64,000 nucleotides of DNA from CAZMGV01 sp964621525 [NCBI: uncultured bacterium] (GCA_964621525.1 CAZUMS010000022.1:1-64000); one strand, 5' to 3'; positions 1 through 8,779 are shown, numbered from the stretch's first letter. Notes: generated by a model not told the origin, from the letters alone. Numbers and translations: made by a program.

Positions 1-66
1 AGTTACACTTAAGTCATGGAACTACACATAGTTCTCTATGTGTAGTTCCATGACTTAAGTGTAACT
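1..66. repeat. Perfect 31-bp inverted repeat at the first base of the window
   Basis: Bases 1-31 and 36-66 are exact reverse complements, separated by the four bases TTCT. The left arm begins AGTTACACTTAAGTC. It is much more AT-rich than the flanking DNA and starts exactly at base 1. It may be a fold-back assembly or library artefact at a contig end, a genuine large hairpin, or an operator-like element. Nothing in the sequence decides between these. Confidence 0.9.
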
Positions 67-99
67 GACTGGAATCTGCCCGCAACTCAAAACCGCTGC

Positions 100-119
100 C
101 GGGGGTGACGACACCCCCG
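100..119 (-). terminator. Likely terminator of the phospholipase C gene
   Basis: CGGGGGTG and CACCCCCG form an 8-bp stem with an ACGA loop, 28 bases past the stop codon of the phospholipase gene. In that direction the nearest T run (TTTT) comes about 7 bases after the stem, so it is a weak match to a classical intrinsic terminator. Confidence 0.5.
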
Positions 120-147
120 TTTCCGTTTCGAGACGGGAAGGAATCAA

Positions 148-1047
148 CTAACCCGCGAGGCTGGCGGCGAAGGTCCGGTCGACGGCGAGGAGGTCGCCCT
201 CGCTGGCGCCGGGGGCGCCTTCGGGGAGCTCGCCGGTCCTTTTCAGGCTGATCCGGTACCGGATGGCGGCGTCCAGGTTGTCCTTGCCGGTGGGGTCGTT
301 GCGGAGCGCGGGGGCGCGGTCCGGGTTGCGGAAGAAATCCCGCGTCGCCTTGAGGGCGAGCAGCCGGGACCGCTCGAACAGCTCCCGGTCCGGGCGTCTC
401 GGCGAGAGGTCGTCGCGGCGGCGGATCCATTCCTGCCAGGCGGGCTGTGCGTTGGCGATCAGCATCCCGCGGAACAGGGACTTGTTCGCCGAGAACGGGA
501 GCACGGGCGTCTCGATGATGCCCTCCAGCCAGGGGTCCACCTCGCGCCAGTGCCGGTCGTGGGCCTCCAGGGCGAGGGGGCCGAGCGTGGGGAGAAGCGG
601 GGCGTCGAACCGCATCTCCCAGTAGGGGTGCGAGGCGTTCGGCTGATCGTAGGCCATGACGAGCTGGGACGGGATGAAATAGTTGTGCGCCACGGTGTCG
701 GCGGCGAGGTGGGCGAGGTAGCCCCAGGCGAACGCCCGCTGGACGTCCGTGCGGGCGTGTTCCACCAGCGGGAACGCCACGTCCCAGTTGTGGACGTGCT
801 TGTCCCACTTTTTCGTGCGCTTCCAGACGCAGATGTCCGCGCCGACGGTGCCGTAAATAAAGGCGAGCGGGTTGCGCTCGAGCACGGGGCGGACCGAGGC
901 ATAGACGAAGCCGATCTGGTCCAGCACCGACTGGCCGTACAGCACATGGGCGCCACCGCCCCAGGCGAGGGCGTCGGTGGGGATCAGGACGACGAAAGCG
1001 ACAGCGAGCGCCGCCAGTGTGATTACTGTTTTCAGACTGCCGCTCAA
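148..1047 (-). CDS. Exported zinc-dependent phospholipase C family protein
   Basis: This is a 299-residue protein with a signal peptide (basic n-region, hydrophobic core, then TDALA) that should be cut just before WGGGAH. That leaves an N-terminal Trp, which in Bacillus PC-PLC is itself a zinc ligand. Further motifs are VGADICVW, the HVHNW stretch and HLAADTVAHNYF, which supply the His/Asp zinc ligands of the Zn_dep_PLC family. The likely role is hydrolysis of phospholipid head groups outside the cytoplasm. I chose TTG 1047 because GAGAGG lies 5 bases upstream and it gives a clean signal peptide; GTG 1062 is the alternative. The open frame extends further upstream but has no signal there. Confidence 0.85.
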   Translation of the reverse strand: MSGSLKTVITLAALAVAFVVLIPTDALAWGGGAHVLYGQSVLDQIGFVYASVRPVLERNPLAFIYGTVGADICVWKRTKKWDKHVHNWDVAFPLVEHARTDVQRAFAWGYLAHLAADTVAHNYFIPSQLVMAYDQPNASHPYWEMRFDAPLLPTLGPLALEAHDRHWREVDPWLEGIIETPVLPFSANKSLFRGMLIANAQPAWQEWIRRRDDLSPRRPDRELFERSRLLALKATRDFFRNPDRAPALRNDPTGKDNLDAAIRYRISLKRTGELPEGAPGASEGDLLAVDRTFAASLAG

Positions 1048-1120
1048 TTCAGCCTCTCGCACCCCTTCCGGACCTCCCGGAGGGACGGTCCATTCTTCTT
1101 CTATATAGTCTGGCCATGAA

Positions 1121-1134
1121 CTGACCCGGATCAA
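1121..1134. promoter_or_regulatory. Possible FNR/Dnr-like box in the divergent gap
   Basis: On the minus strand TTGAT, CCGG, GTCAG resembles the FNR/Dnr dyad TTGAT-N4-(A/G)TCAA, with the last base off. A TATATA hexamer (1102-1107) lies downstream towards the phospholipase gene. The box centre is about 23 bases from that hexamer, not the usual 32 for an FNR class II promoter, so the match may be chance. Confidence 0.3.
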
Positions 1135-1198
1135 GTCCGGTTGAAATCGACCACGGAAGCGCGTATTTCCGTTTCTGCCGCGCCGCGGCGGAGAACGT

Positions 1199-1450
1199 AT
1201 GTCTGCCGAACTCGCCTCGCCGACCCTCGCCGAGCTGTGCGAACAGCAAAACCAGTGGCACAAGGCCGCCTCGATCTGGGCCCAGCTGCTGGCCCGGGAT
1301 CCGATGAACGAGACTTACCTCGCAAGGTTTCAGGCCGCCCGGGCAAAGGCCGCTTCCGGCCCCCGGGCGGAAAGCCCCATCGTCACCGAACTGAAACGCT
1401 GGCAGGCAAAACTCCGGGGACGCTTCCCGGTGCTGGCTTCCCGCAGCTAG
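1199..1450 (+). CDS. Small TPR-like protein, 83 residues
   Basis: This small protein has one helix-turn-helix TPR-like unit: residues 9-34 read [20 protein letters not shown] and continue to a PMNE turn. There is no signal peptide or membrane segment. GGAG lies about 5 bases before the ATG. It starts in the gap divergent from the phospholipase gene and ends 11 bases before aroQ, so the two may be cotranscribed. TPR units usually mediate protein contacts. No specific function can be assigned. Confidence 0.7.
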   Translation: MSAELASPTLAELCEQQNQWHKAASIWAQLLARDPMNETYLARFQAARAKAASGPRAESPIVTELKRWQAKLRGRFPVLASRS

Positions 1451-1461
1451 AGTCTTATCCC

Positions 1462-1956
1462 ATGCCTTCGGCCTCCAGAAAGAAACCGGCGACGAAACGC
1501 CCCGCCGCCGCAAAGCCCCTTCAGGTGCTGGTCCTCAGCGGACCGAACCTGAACCTTCTCGGCACGCGGGAGCCCGGCATTTACGGCAACCTGACTCTTA
1601 AGGATATCGTCGCCGGTCTCACCCGGCAGGGCCGCGAACTGGGAGTGAGGATTTCCCACTTCCAGTCCAATCACGAGGGGGCGCTCGTGGACCGGATCCA
1701 GCAGGCGGGCCCGAAAGTGGACGGCATCCTGTTCAATCCGGCCGCCTACACCCATACGTCGGTGGCGATCCGGGATGCGCTGCTGGCGGTGAAGACCCCG
1801 TTCGTGGAGGTCCACCTGTCGGACCCCGAAACCCGCGAGAAGTTCCGCCACTTCTCGTATTTCACCGATATCGCGGTGTGCCAGGTGAAGGGGCTCGGCC
1901 CCAGGTCTTACGAAGTGGGGCTCGAAAAGCTGGCCGCCCACCTCCGCGGCCGGTAA
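1462..1956 (+). CDS. aroQ: 3-dehydroquinate dehydratase, type II
   Basis: AroQ converts 3-dehydroquinate to 3-dehydroshikimate in the shikimate pathway; type II enzymes are cytoplasmic dodecamers. The 164 residues carry the family signatures: [10 protein letters not shown] near residue 26, the catalytic Tyr in REPGIYG (about 41), [16 protein letters not shown] with the catalytic His, and the [13 protein letters not shown] stretch. An 18-residue Lys/Ala-rich N-terminal extension ([13 protein letters not shown]...) precedes the conserved core. No Shine-Dalgarno is visible before ATG 1462. A TAGAGT hexamer ends 8 bases before the start, so a leaderless transcript is possible. An internal start would remove the conserved beta strand, so this start is preferred. 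Confidence 0.95.
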   Translation: MPSASRKKPATKRPAAAKPLQVLVLSGPNLNLLGTREPGIYGNLTLKDIVAGLTRQGRELGVRISHFQSNHEGALVDRIQQAGPKVDGILFNPAAYTHTSVAIRDALLAVKTPFVEVHLSDPETREKFRHFSYFTDIAVCQVKGLGPRSYEVGLEKLAAHLRGR

Positions 1957-2069
1957 CCCCGGGTCCCCTGCCCGGCCTCTAACTTTTCCTCCGATTCCGG
2001 TTACACTGCGCCCCGCACCCCAGGAAGCGCCAGAAACCCGTCCGGACCTCAGGCGGGACCAGGAACCCG

Positions 2070-4892
2070 ATGTCCGTCGATCTCGAGATCAAGGGCGATG
2101 CCAAACTCCAGGCGCTGGCCGACCGGCTGAGCACGCCCGAAACCTGGTCCGACGCCGAAAAGTGCATGACGATCACCGGCGTCACGATGCTGTGGCAGTT
2201 TCTGACGGCGCTCGCCGCGTGGTCGGGCCTTCAGCGGCCGGACCTCGTTCCGTTCCTCGACCAGAGCTACCTGCCGCTCCTTCTGTGGATCCAGATCATC
2301 GCCTTCGCGGCGACCGCAGGCCTTTTTGCGGCGTGCCTCATCCTGATGAACGAACGGGCCCCGGTACCGGTGCTCGTTCATGTCACGATCCAGCTCTTCA
2401 CCCTCTCCCTCTGTCACATCGCCTACTCCATGGGCCTCTATACGAGCCCCATTGGCATCGGGCTCGCCACCGCCATCGTGGGCGGCGCCCTGATCTTCGA
2501 GTGGAGGCCGGTCGTCTGGGGCATCGTGTCCGGCGTGGTGCTCCTCGGGGGTTCCACGGTGCTTTCGGAACTGGGAATGATCCCCTACGCCCCCGCCATG
2601 AAGGCCCTGCCCGTCACGAACGGGGACATCTCCGGCTGGTGGCTCTATCTCGCCGGCCTGCCGATCCTTTTTTTCTCACTCCTCTCGCTCTGGCTGTTTG
2701 TCCATGTACGGCTGAGCTGGAGCGAACGGGAAGAACGCCTCAAGGTCGCCAACGAGGAACTGGTGGACCGTGAGGAGCAGCTCACCGCCGCCTACAGGGA
2801 TCTCAGCCGGTCCCATGCACGGCTCGCCCAGTTCGAAAAGGCCGTGGCGACAGCGCCGGTCGGCATCACGATCACCGACACCACGGGAAAGATCGTCTAC
2901 ACGAACCGCGCCGAGGCCGAGATGCACGGTTACCGCTCTCCGGACGACCTCATGGGGCAGCCGGCGCGGGTCTTCGCCCGGCAGGACAGCATCCGGCCGC
3001 TGTCCCGGGAGCAGTTGAAGGCGCTGGGTCCGCTCCGCCGCGAGAGCATCAACCGGCGGCAGGACGGCACCGAATTTCCGGTGCAGCTGATCTCCGACGT
3101 CATCCGCAACGTGGACGGCGAACCGCTCGGGGTAGTAACGGTCTCCGAGGACATCACCCAGCGCAAGGAGTTCGAAGAACTGCTCCGGAGCAGCGAGGAG
3201 CGGTACGCTCTCGCCATTCAGGGCGCCAACGACGGCATCTGGGACTGGGACATGGCGAGCAACACCGTCTTCTACTCTGACCGGTGGAAGGCGATGCTCG
3301 GCTACGAAGAGGACGACATCGGGACGAGCCCCGACGAATGGCTGAACCGCATCCATCCCGACGAGCGCGAGCAGGTCAAGCACAAGATCAACGCCCACCT
3401 CGAGGGCCACACTTCGCAGTTCGAGGCCGAATACCGCATCCAGCACCGGGACGGCGATTATCGCTGGTGCCTGGCCCGCGGCCTCGCCGTGCGCGACCAC
3501 ACGACCCGCGCGAGCCGCATGGCGGGAAGCCAGACGGACATTACCGAGCGAAGCCTCGTGGACCCGCTCACAGGCCTTCCGAACCGGACGCTGTTCATGG
3601 ACCGCCTGCGCCGCGCTTTCGACCGGGCCCGGCAGAACCCCGAACGGGGTTTCGCGATCCTGCTGCTCGGCCTGAACCGCTTCAACAACGTGAACGAGAC
3701 CCTAGGCCGGCCCGTGGGCGACCAGCTCTTGTTCATGGTGGCGGCGAGGCTCCAGAACCGGATCGGCGCCGGCAACACGGTGGCGCGGCTCGGGGGCGAC
3801 GAGTTCACGATCCTCGTGGAAGACATCCGGGACCCGATGGCGGCATCCCGCGTCGCCGACCAGCTCCTCGACGATATCAAAAACCCGTTCAAGCTCTACG
3901 GACGGGAAGTGTTCATTACGGCGAGCGTCGGCATCGCCCCGTTCGACCACGCCTGCGACCGGCCGGAGGACGCGCTTAGAAACGCCGACACGGCCATGCG
4001 GCGGGCCAAGTCCACCGGTGCCGTCCGCCACCAGACGTTTGACGCCGCCATGCGCGAGGCCGCGCTTGTGCGGTTCGAGATCGAATCGGACCTGCGCCGC
4101 GCCGTGGAGAAAGGCCAGCTCTTCCTCCACTACCAGCCGATCGTCACCCTGAAGGACGGCCGCACGACGGGATTCGAGGCGCTCGTCCGCTGGAAGCACC
4201 CGGTCAAGGGCGTCGTCTCGCCGCTTGATTTCATCGGCATCGCCGAGGACACGGGTCAGATCAACGCCATCGGCCTGTGGGTACTCCAGGAAGCCTGCCG
4301 CCAGATGCAGCAGTGGTACGTGCGCTATCCGGAGAAGTGGCCCCTCACGGTGAGCGTGAACCTCTCCGGAAAGCAGTTCACCCAGCCGGACCTGATCCAC
4401 CGGATCGACCAGATCCTGAAGGATTCGCGGCTGGACCGCCGCTCGCTCAAGCTCGAGATCACCGAGAGCGTCCTGATGCACGACGCCTCGCAGGCGGCCG
4501 ACACGCTGGTCCGGCTCAAGGAGCTCGGCCTCAAGCTGTGCATGGACGACTTCGGCACCGGTTACTCGTCCCTGTCGTACCTGAACCGGTTCCCGTTCGA
4601 CACGATGAAAATCGACAAGTCATTCGTCCACCGGGTGGACGCGAGCGAGGCCGACTACGAGATCGTCCGCGCCATGGTGTCGCTCGCCCACAACCTCGGC
4701 ATGGACGTCGTCGCCGAGGGTGTCGAGACCGAAGCCCAGATCGCCGCGCTCCTCAAGGCGGGCTGCGACTACGGGCAGGGATTCCACTACGCGCGGCCCA
4801 TGCCCGGCATCGACGCCGAAACGGCCTTCCGGGCCCAGGCCGGACGCACGACGATTTCCATCAGCGCCTTCACCCGCAGGACCGCCGAGTAG
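2070..4892 (+). CDS. Membrane-bound PAS-PAS-GGDEF-EAL cyclic di-GMP enzyme
   Basis: The protein has 940 residues. About five or six membrane segments (roughly 35-215) are followed by a short coiled coil, two PAS domains (about 250-370 and 375-490), a GGDEF domain and an EAL domain. The cyclase motif RLGGDEF (about 573) is intact, but the I-site RxxD is replaced by GAGN. The phosphodiesterase set is also intact: FEALVRW, SVNLSG, LEITES, MDDFGTGYSS, MKIDKSF, AEGVET. Both activities are therefore possible, without product inhibition of the cyclase. The PAS domains probably sense a cytoplasmic ligand or redox signal. The next gene starts on the last base of its TAG stop. Confidence 0.92.
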   Translation: MSVDLEIKGDAKLQALADRLSTPETWSDAEKCMTITGVTMLWQFLTALAAWSGLQRPDLVPFLDQSYLPLLLWIQIIAFAATAGLFAACLILMNERAPVPVLVHVTIQLFTLSLCHIAYSMGLYTSPIGIGLATAIVGGALIFEWRPVVWGIVSGVVLLGGSTVLSELGMIPYAPAMKALPVTNGDISGWWLYLAGLPILFFSLLSLWLFVHVRLSWSEREERLKVANEELVDREEQLTAAYRDLSRSHARLAQFEKAVATAPVGITITDTTGKIVYTNRAEAEMHGYRSPDDLMGQPARVFARQDSIRPLSREQLKALGPLRRESINRRQDGTEFPVQLISDVIRNVDGEPLGVVTVSEDITQRKEFEELLRSSEERYALAIQGANDGIWDWDMASNTVFYSDRWKAMLGYEEDDIGTSPDEWLNRIHPDEREQVKHKINAHLEGHTSQFEAEYRIQHRDGDYRWCLARGLAVRDHTTRASRMAGSQTDITERSLVDPLTGLPNRTLFMDRLRRAFDRARQNPERGFAILLLGLNRFNNVNETLGRPVGDQLLFMVAARLQNRIGAGNTVARLGGDEFTILVEDIRDPMAASRVADQLLDDIKNPFKLYGREVFITASVGIAPFDHACDRPEDALRNADTAMRRAKSTGAVRHQTFDAAMREAALVRFEIESDLRRAVEKGQLFLHYQPIVTLKDGRTTGFEALVRWKHPVKGVVSPLDFIGIAEDTGQINAIGLWVLQEACRQMQQWYVRYPEKWPLTVSVNLSGKQFTQPDLIHRIDQILKDSRLDRRSLKLEITESVLMHDASQAADTLVRLKELGLKLCMDDFGTGYSSLSYLNRFPFDTMKIDKSFVHRVDASEADYEIVRAMVSLAHNLGMDVVAEGVETEAQIAALLKAGCDYGQGFHYARPMPGIDAETAFRAQAGRTTISISAFTRRTAE

Positions 4893-5482
4893 TGCTGTTC
4901 CGCCGCAGGTTTCTGGACGGCATCGTGCGCGGCGAAATCACCCTCGCCTTCCGTCGCTGGGACAAACCGGCCGCGAAGGCGGGCGGGCGCCAGCGCACGC
5001 CTGCCGGCGAACTGGAAATCACCGGAGTCCGGGAAGTTCCCGAAACGGCGATCACGGCCGCCGACGCCCGGAAGGCGGGCTATGACAGCCTCGAGGAACT
5101 GCTCGCCGAGCTGAACGCCCCGGGCCGGCGGGGCCGGGTCTACAGGATCGGCCTGCGCTACCGGGGCGAGGATGCCCGCAAGACCCTGCGCGTGAAGACG
5201 AGCCTCGGGCCTGACGAAATCGCGGAGATCAGGGCACGGCTCGACCGCCTGGACCGGGCGAGCCGCTACGGCCCCTGGACACGGAAGGCGCTCCGGCTGA
5301 TCGCGGAAAATCCCGGCACGCGGGCCGCCGATCTCGCTGCGCAGATGGACCGCGAAACACTGAAGTTCAAGACTGACGTGAGAAAGCTCAAGGAACTCGG
5401 CCTCACCGTGAGCCTCGCCGAAGAACACAAAGCGGGCTACCGGATATCCCCGCGCGGCCGGGAGCTGCTTAAAAGGCTCTGA
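4892..5482 (+). CDS. ASCH/PUA-like domain protein with C-terminal winged-helix-like region
   Basis: GTG 4892 shares its G with the TAG stop of the upstream c-di-GMP gene, giving 196 residues and translational coupling. The N-terminal half (LFRRRFLDGIVRGEITLAFR) resembles the ASCH fold, which is related to PUA domains and often binds RNA. The C-terminal half (about 130-196) has the pattern of a winged helix: RYGPWTRKALRLIAENPGTR, then KTDVRKLKELGLT and GYRISPRGRELL. It may read RNA or DNA, but no target can be named. I recognise the architecture from ASCH proteins of other high-GC bacteria. Confidence 0.7.
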   Translation: MLFRRRFLDGIVRGEITLAFRRWDKPAAKAGGRQRTPAGELEITGVREVPETAITAADARKAGYDSLEELLAELNAPGRRGRVYRIGLRYRGEDARKTLRVKTSLGPDEIAEIRARLDRLDRASRYGPWTRKALRLIAENPGTRAADLAAQMDRETLKFKTDVRKLKELGLTVSLAEEHKAGYRISPRGRELLKRL

Positions 5483-5489
5483 AATGAAA

Positions 5490-5511
5490 AACGCTCCGGG
5501 AACGGAGCGTT
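5490..5511 (-). terminator. Intrinsic terminator of the tRNA-Ala gene
   Basis: AACGCTCCG and CGGAGCGTT form a 9-bp stem with a GGAA loop. Read on the minus strand the stem is followed by TTTTCATTTC, so it ends transcription coming from tRNA-Ala, 43 bases away. On the plus strand it may also slow read-through from the ASCH gene, which stops 8 bases earlier. Confidence 0.8.
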
Positions 5512-5554
5512 ATTCCTGGGGGTTCTGCCACCCGGAGCCCGGGAGGGCGGAGGG

Positions 5555-5631
5555 TGGTGGAGCTGATCGGGATCGAACCGACGACCTCCACAATGCCATT
5601 GTGGCGCTCTCCCAAACTGAGCTACAGCCCC
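5555..5631 (-). tRNA. tRNA-Ala (anticodon GGC)
   Basis: The minus strand folds as a full cloverleaf. The acceptor GGGGCTG pairs with CAGCTCC (one G-U). The D arm has GCTCAGTTTGGGAGAGC. The anticodon stem CCACA/TGTGG encloses ATGGCAT, giving anticodon GGC. The T arm contains GGTTCGATCC, and CCA is encoded at the 3' end (5555-5557). It reads GCC/GCU alanine codons. It stands alone, with its own promoter and terminator. Confidence 0.97.
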
Positions 5632-5672
5632 ATCGAAGAACCGGGAGAAGACGAGGGAAGTCCCGCAGGGGA

Positions 5673-5718
5673 CCGCCCGGCCGGGCGGGAAGATGAATGA
5701 GAGCGGGCAGCCTGTCAA
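5673..5718 (-). promoter_or_regulatory. Promoter region of tRNA-Ala with a 16-bp palindrome
   Basis: A perfect TTGACA (minus strand, 5713-5718) lies 82 bases upstream of the mature tRNA. The -10 position 17 bases further reads CATCTT, a weak hexamer. Close to the expected transcription start is the perfect palindrome CCGCCCGGCCGGGCGG (5673-5688). It would sit in the 5' leader removed during tRNA processing. Confidence 0.5.
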
Positions 5719-5863
5719 GAGGGACTTTTGCCCGATTGGACCCGGGGGCCGCCGCCGGTAACACTGGAGCCGACGCCGGACAGGCGCCGCATTCGGAACA
5801 GCCCGGCGAAGCGGCAGCGGTCTTCCGGCGAGGCAGCAAGGCGGGCGCCCGGCAGGCAGCCGT

Positions 5864-7072
5864 TTGGACGTTTTCGAATCCTTTTCGATGGCCACCGATT
5901 CGCTGATGGCGAACAAGGGCCGCTCGATGCTCAACATGCTCGGCATCATCGTCGGCGTGATGAGCGTGATCCTCCTGATCGCCCTCGGCGAGGGCTCCCG
6001 CGAGTTCATCATCGGCCAGTTCTCGAATGCCGGGACGAATCTCGTCATCGTGACGCCCGGCAAGTTCGAATCGCGGGGCGGCCCGCCCATCGTCGCCTCG
6101 AGTCCCGAGCAGCTCACCATGCAGGACACCGACTACGTGAACCGCATCCCCGGCCTCATCGGTGCGATGCCCATCATGGTCGGCACGTCAGAGGTGAGCA
6201 GCGGCAACCGGAGCCGGGCCGTCTACGTGATCGGCGCGAACGAAAACTGGCCGCGGATCCGCAACTTCAAGCCTTCCGTGGGCCGGTTCTTCACCGAAGA
6301 GGAATCCGATGCCGGACGGCAGTACGCGCTTCTTGGCCAGAAGGTCGCAAAGGAACTGTTCGGCGCGAGGAACCCGCTCGGCGAGAGCATCAAGGTGAAT
6401 GACATCAAGTTCCGGATCATCGGGCTTATGGAACCCAAGGGCGAAACCATGGGGTTCGATCTCGACGACCTCGTGCTGGTCCCGGTGAAGGCCGCCATGG
6501 TGGTGTTCAACACGGACAAGATCATGTCGATTCAGGCCAGCGCCGCCTCCTCGTCGGGAGCCGCCATCGACCAGGCAGCAGCCGATATCCGGCGCGTGCT
6601 CATGGAGCGGCACGACGGCAAGGAAGATTTCACGATCGAGACCCAGAAGGACATGATCGACCGGCTGGCGGAGATCACGCAGTACCTGACCTACACCCTG
6701 CTCGGCATCGCCTCGATCTCCCTGCTGGTGGGCGGGGTCGGCATCATGAACATCATGCTGGTGTCGGTAAAGCGCCGGACACTGGAGATCGGCCTCCGGA
6801 AAGCCGTGGGCGCATCCCGGCGCGACATCCTGCTCCAGTTCCTGATCGAATCGATGACTGTATCGGTAACGGGGGGGTTGCTGGGGCTTGCGGGTTCGCT
6901 GGCCGTCATGGGGCTGCTGATGCTCGCCGTGCCGGCATTACCGGTTCAGCTCCACGCCTGGAACGTGGCGCTTTCCCTCGGCTTCACGGCCTTCATCGGC
7001 GTCACCGCCGGGGTCTACCCAGCGTGGACGGCCGCGGCGAAGGACCCGGTCGAGGCGCTCCGGTACGAATGA
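5864..7072 (+). CDS. MacB/FtsX-type ABC transporter permease (first of a pair)
   Basis: The 402-residue protein has the MacB layout: one membrane segment (about 22-42), a large periplasmic domain, then three membrane segments at about 275-400, including GGVGIMNIMLVSV and the ending DPVEALRYE. MacB-type permeases transmit ATPase strokes to periplasmic partners and do not form an ordinary pore. It starts at TTG 5864. Upstream is only the tRNA; no ATPase or membrane-fusion gene is adjacent. The next permease starts 11 bases after its stop and is clearly a paralogue, so they probably form a heterodimer. Confidence 0.88.
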   Translation: MDVFESFSMATDSLMANKGRSMLNMLGIIVGVMSVILLIALGEGSREFIIGQFSNAGTNLVIVTPGKFESRGGPPIVASSPEQLTMQDTDYVNRIPGLIGAMPIMVGTSEVSSGNRSRAVYVIGANENWPRIRNFKPSVGRFFTEEESDAGRQYALLGQKVAKELFGARNPLGESIKVNDIKFRIIGLMEPKGETMGFDLDDLVLVPVKAAMVVFNTDKIMSIQASAASSSGAAIDQAAADIRRVLMERHDGKEDFTIETQKDMIDRLAEITQYLTYTLLGIASISLLVGGVGIMNIMLVSVKRRTLEIGLRKAVGASRRDILLQFLIESMTVSVTGGLLGLAGSLAVMGLLMLAVPALPVQLHAWNVALSLGFTAFIGVTAGVYPAWTAAAKDPVEALRYE

Positions 7073-7083
7073 GGAAGTGAACC

Positions 7084-8295
7084 GTGGCGACCGACATTTT
7101 TGAAAGCATCGGCATGGCGACGGACTCGATCCTGTCGAACCGTCTCCGGTCGGGGCTCAATATGCTGGGCGTCATCATCGGTGTCACAAGCGTCCTGTGG
7201 CTCGTGGCGCTCGGCGACGGTGCCCGGCGGTTCGTCCAGGAGAAATTCGCTAACCTCGGAACGAACCTCATCATCATCACGCCTGGCAAGAAGGAAACCT
7301 CCGGCGGCCCGCCCATGTCGGCCCTGTCCCCGGAAAAGCTCACCTTCGAGGACAGCCGGGCCATCGCCCAGCGCTCGCGCAAGGTCACGCACTCGACGCC
7401 GATTATTTTTTCGTCCACCGACGTCGAGGCGAACGGCCGCGGCCGCACCACGCGGATTGTTGGCGGCAGCGAGGATTACGACGAGATCCGCGAGTTCCCC
7501 GTGGCGCAGGGGCGTTTTTTCACGAAAGAAGAGGTCGAGTCGGCGCGAAGCTACGTCGCCATCGGCTACCAGCTGGCCGCCGACCTGTTCGGCTCAGGTC
7601 CTGCCCTCGGCCAGCACATTAAAATCGGTGAGACGAAATTCCGCGTCATCGGCGTCATGGCGCCCAAGGGAACTTCGCTCGGCTTTAATATGGATGAGGT
7701 CGCCCTGATCCCCATTACCGCCGCCATGGCGGTGTTCAAGACCGACACGGTGATGCAGATCTTTACCCAGGCGCCCTCACGGGCAGCCATGCCCGCCGCC
7801 ATCGAGGATATCCGGGCGATCCTGAAGGACCGGCACCGGAACAAGGAAGATTTCACGATCACGACCCAGGACGCGATCCTGGGAACCATGGATAAAATCA
7901 TGCAGGCACTCACTTACCTGCTCGCCGGCATCGCTTCGATCTCGCTCATTGTGGGCGGCATCGGGATCATGAACATCATGCTGGTTTCGGTGACGGAACG
8001 GACGAAAGAGATCGGACTCAGGAAGGCCGTCGGCGCCTCGAAGCGGGATATCCTGCTCCAGTTCGTCATCGAGGCGGTCACGGTCAGCGGCGTCGGGGGG
8101 CTCATCGGCGTCATGCTCGGTGCCATCGGTATCGGAATACTGGCGCTGGTGGCCCCGGCATTCCCGGCCCAACTCTCGGCCTGGAACGTGGCGACGGCGC
8201 TCGGGTTCTCGCTGTTCGTCGGCCTCGTCTCCGGAGTCTATCCCGCAAGGGAAGCTGCGGCGCTGGACCCCATCGAGGCGCTCCGGTACGAATGA
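7084..8295 (+). CDS. MacB/FtsX-type ABC transporter permease (second of a pair)
   Basis: This 403-residue paralogue of the preceding permease has the same layout: one N-terminal membrane segment, a periplasmic domain (about 45-270) and three C-terminal membrane segments. It shares SLIVGGIGIMNIMLVSV, EIGLRKAVGAS and the LDPIEALRYE end. GTG 7084 follows GAGGAAGTGA. The pair probably works as a heterodimer with an ATPase encoded elsewhere. The substrate is unknown; family members export peptides or lipoproteins or drive envelope remodelling. Confidence 0.88.
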   Translation: MATDIFESIGMATDSILSNRLRSGLNMLGVIIGVTSVLWLVALGDGARRFVQEKFANLGTNLIIITPGKKETSGGPPMSALSPEKLTFEDSRAIAQRSRKVTHSTPIIFSSTDVEANGRGRTTRIVGGSEDYDEIREFPVAQGRFFTKEEVESARSYVAIGYQLAADLFGSGPALGQHIKIGETKFRVIGVMAPKGTSLGFNMDEVALIPITAAMAVFKTDTVMQIFTQAPSRAAMPAAIEDIRAILKDRHRNKEDFTITTQDAILGTMDKIMQALTYLLAGIASISLIVGGIGIMNIMLVSVTERTKEIGLRKAVGASKRDILLQFVIEAVTVSGVGGLIGVMLGAIGIGILALVAPAFPAQLSAWNVATALGFSLFVGLVSGVYPAREAAALDPIEALRYE

Positions 8296-8308
8296 GAGGG
8301 AGACTCCC

Positions 8309-8725
8309 ATGACCGTTCCGCTCTGGTGCCTGCTCGGTTTCGCCGCCTGGACGCTGCTGCTCGTCGTGGCCGTCGCCGCCGCCCGGGTCATGCAGGTCGT
8401 GGCCGGTGAAAAGCGGCCGGACGAGTTCACCGCCGGCGTCCCCCATGGCGGAGACGCCTACTGGCGTCTGAACCGCGCGCACCTGAACTGCGTCGAGAAC
8501 CTGCCCCTGTTCGCCAGTGTCGTCACCGTCGGTACGTTCGCCGGAATCACCTGGCCCCTGTTCGGTACGCTGGCACAGGTCTATCTCGGCGCCCGCATCG
8601 TTCAGTCGGTCATTCACATTTCGTCGGGGTCGGTGCTGGCAGTGAACACGCGCTTTGCCGCGTTTCTCGTCCAGATCTTCTGTCTTGGCCGGATGATCTG
8701 GCTCGTCGCCGAAGTCTATCTTTGA
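8309..8725 (+). CDS. MAPEG family membrane protein
   Basis: The 138 residues have four hydrophobic segments (about 5-30, 65-90, 90-110, 115-138) and the MAPEG signature RAHLNCVENLPLF near residue 50. The eukaryotic family includes microsomal glutathione S-transferase and leukotriene C4 synthase; bacterial members are mostly uncharacterised. ATG 8309 follows GAGGGAGA and starts 14 bases after the permease stop, suggesting cotranscription. Glutathione-dependent detoxification is a family-level guess only. Confidence 0.8.
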   Translation: MTVPLWCLLGFAAWTLLLVVAVAAARVMQVVAGEKRPDEFTAGVPHGGDAYWRLNRAHLNCVENLPLFASVVTVGTFAGITWPLFGTLAQVYLGARIVQSVIHISSGSVLAVNTRFAAFLVQIFCLGRMIWLVAEVYL

Positions 8726-8779
8726 TTTCGAGTCCCGTGTGCTTTTCCCGTCGAACGGCTCCCGTGATATAAAGGGGGC

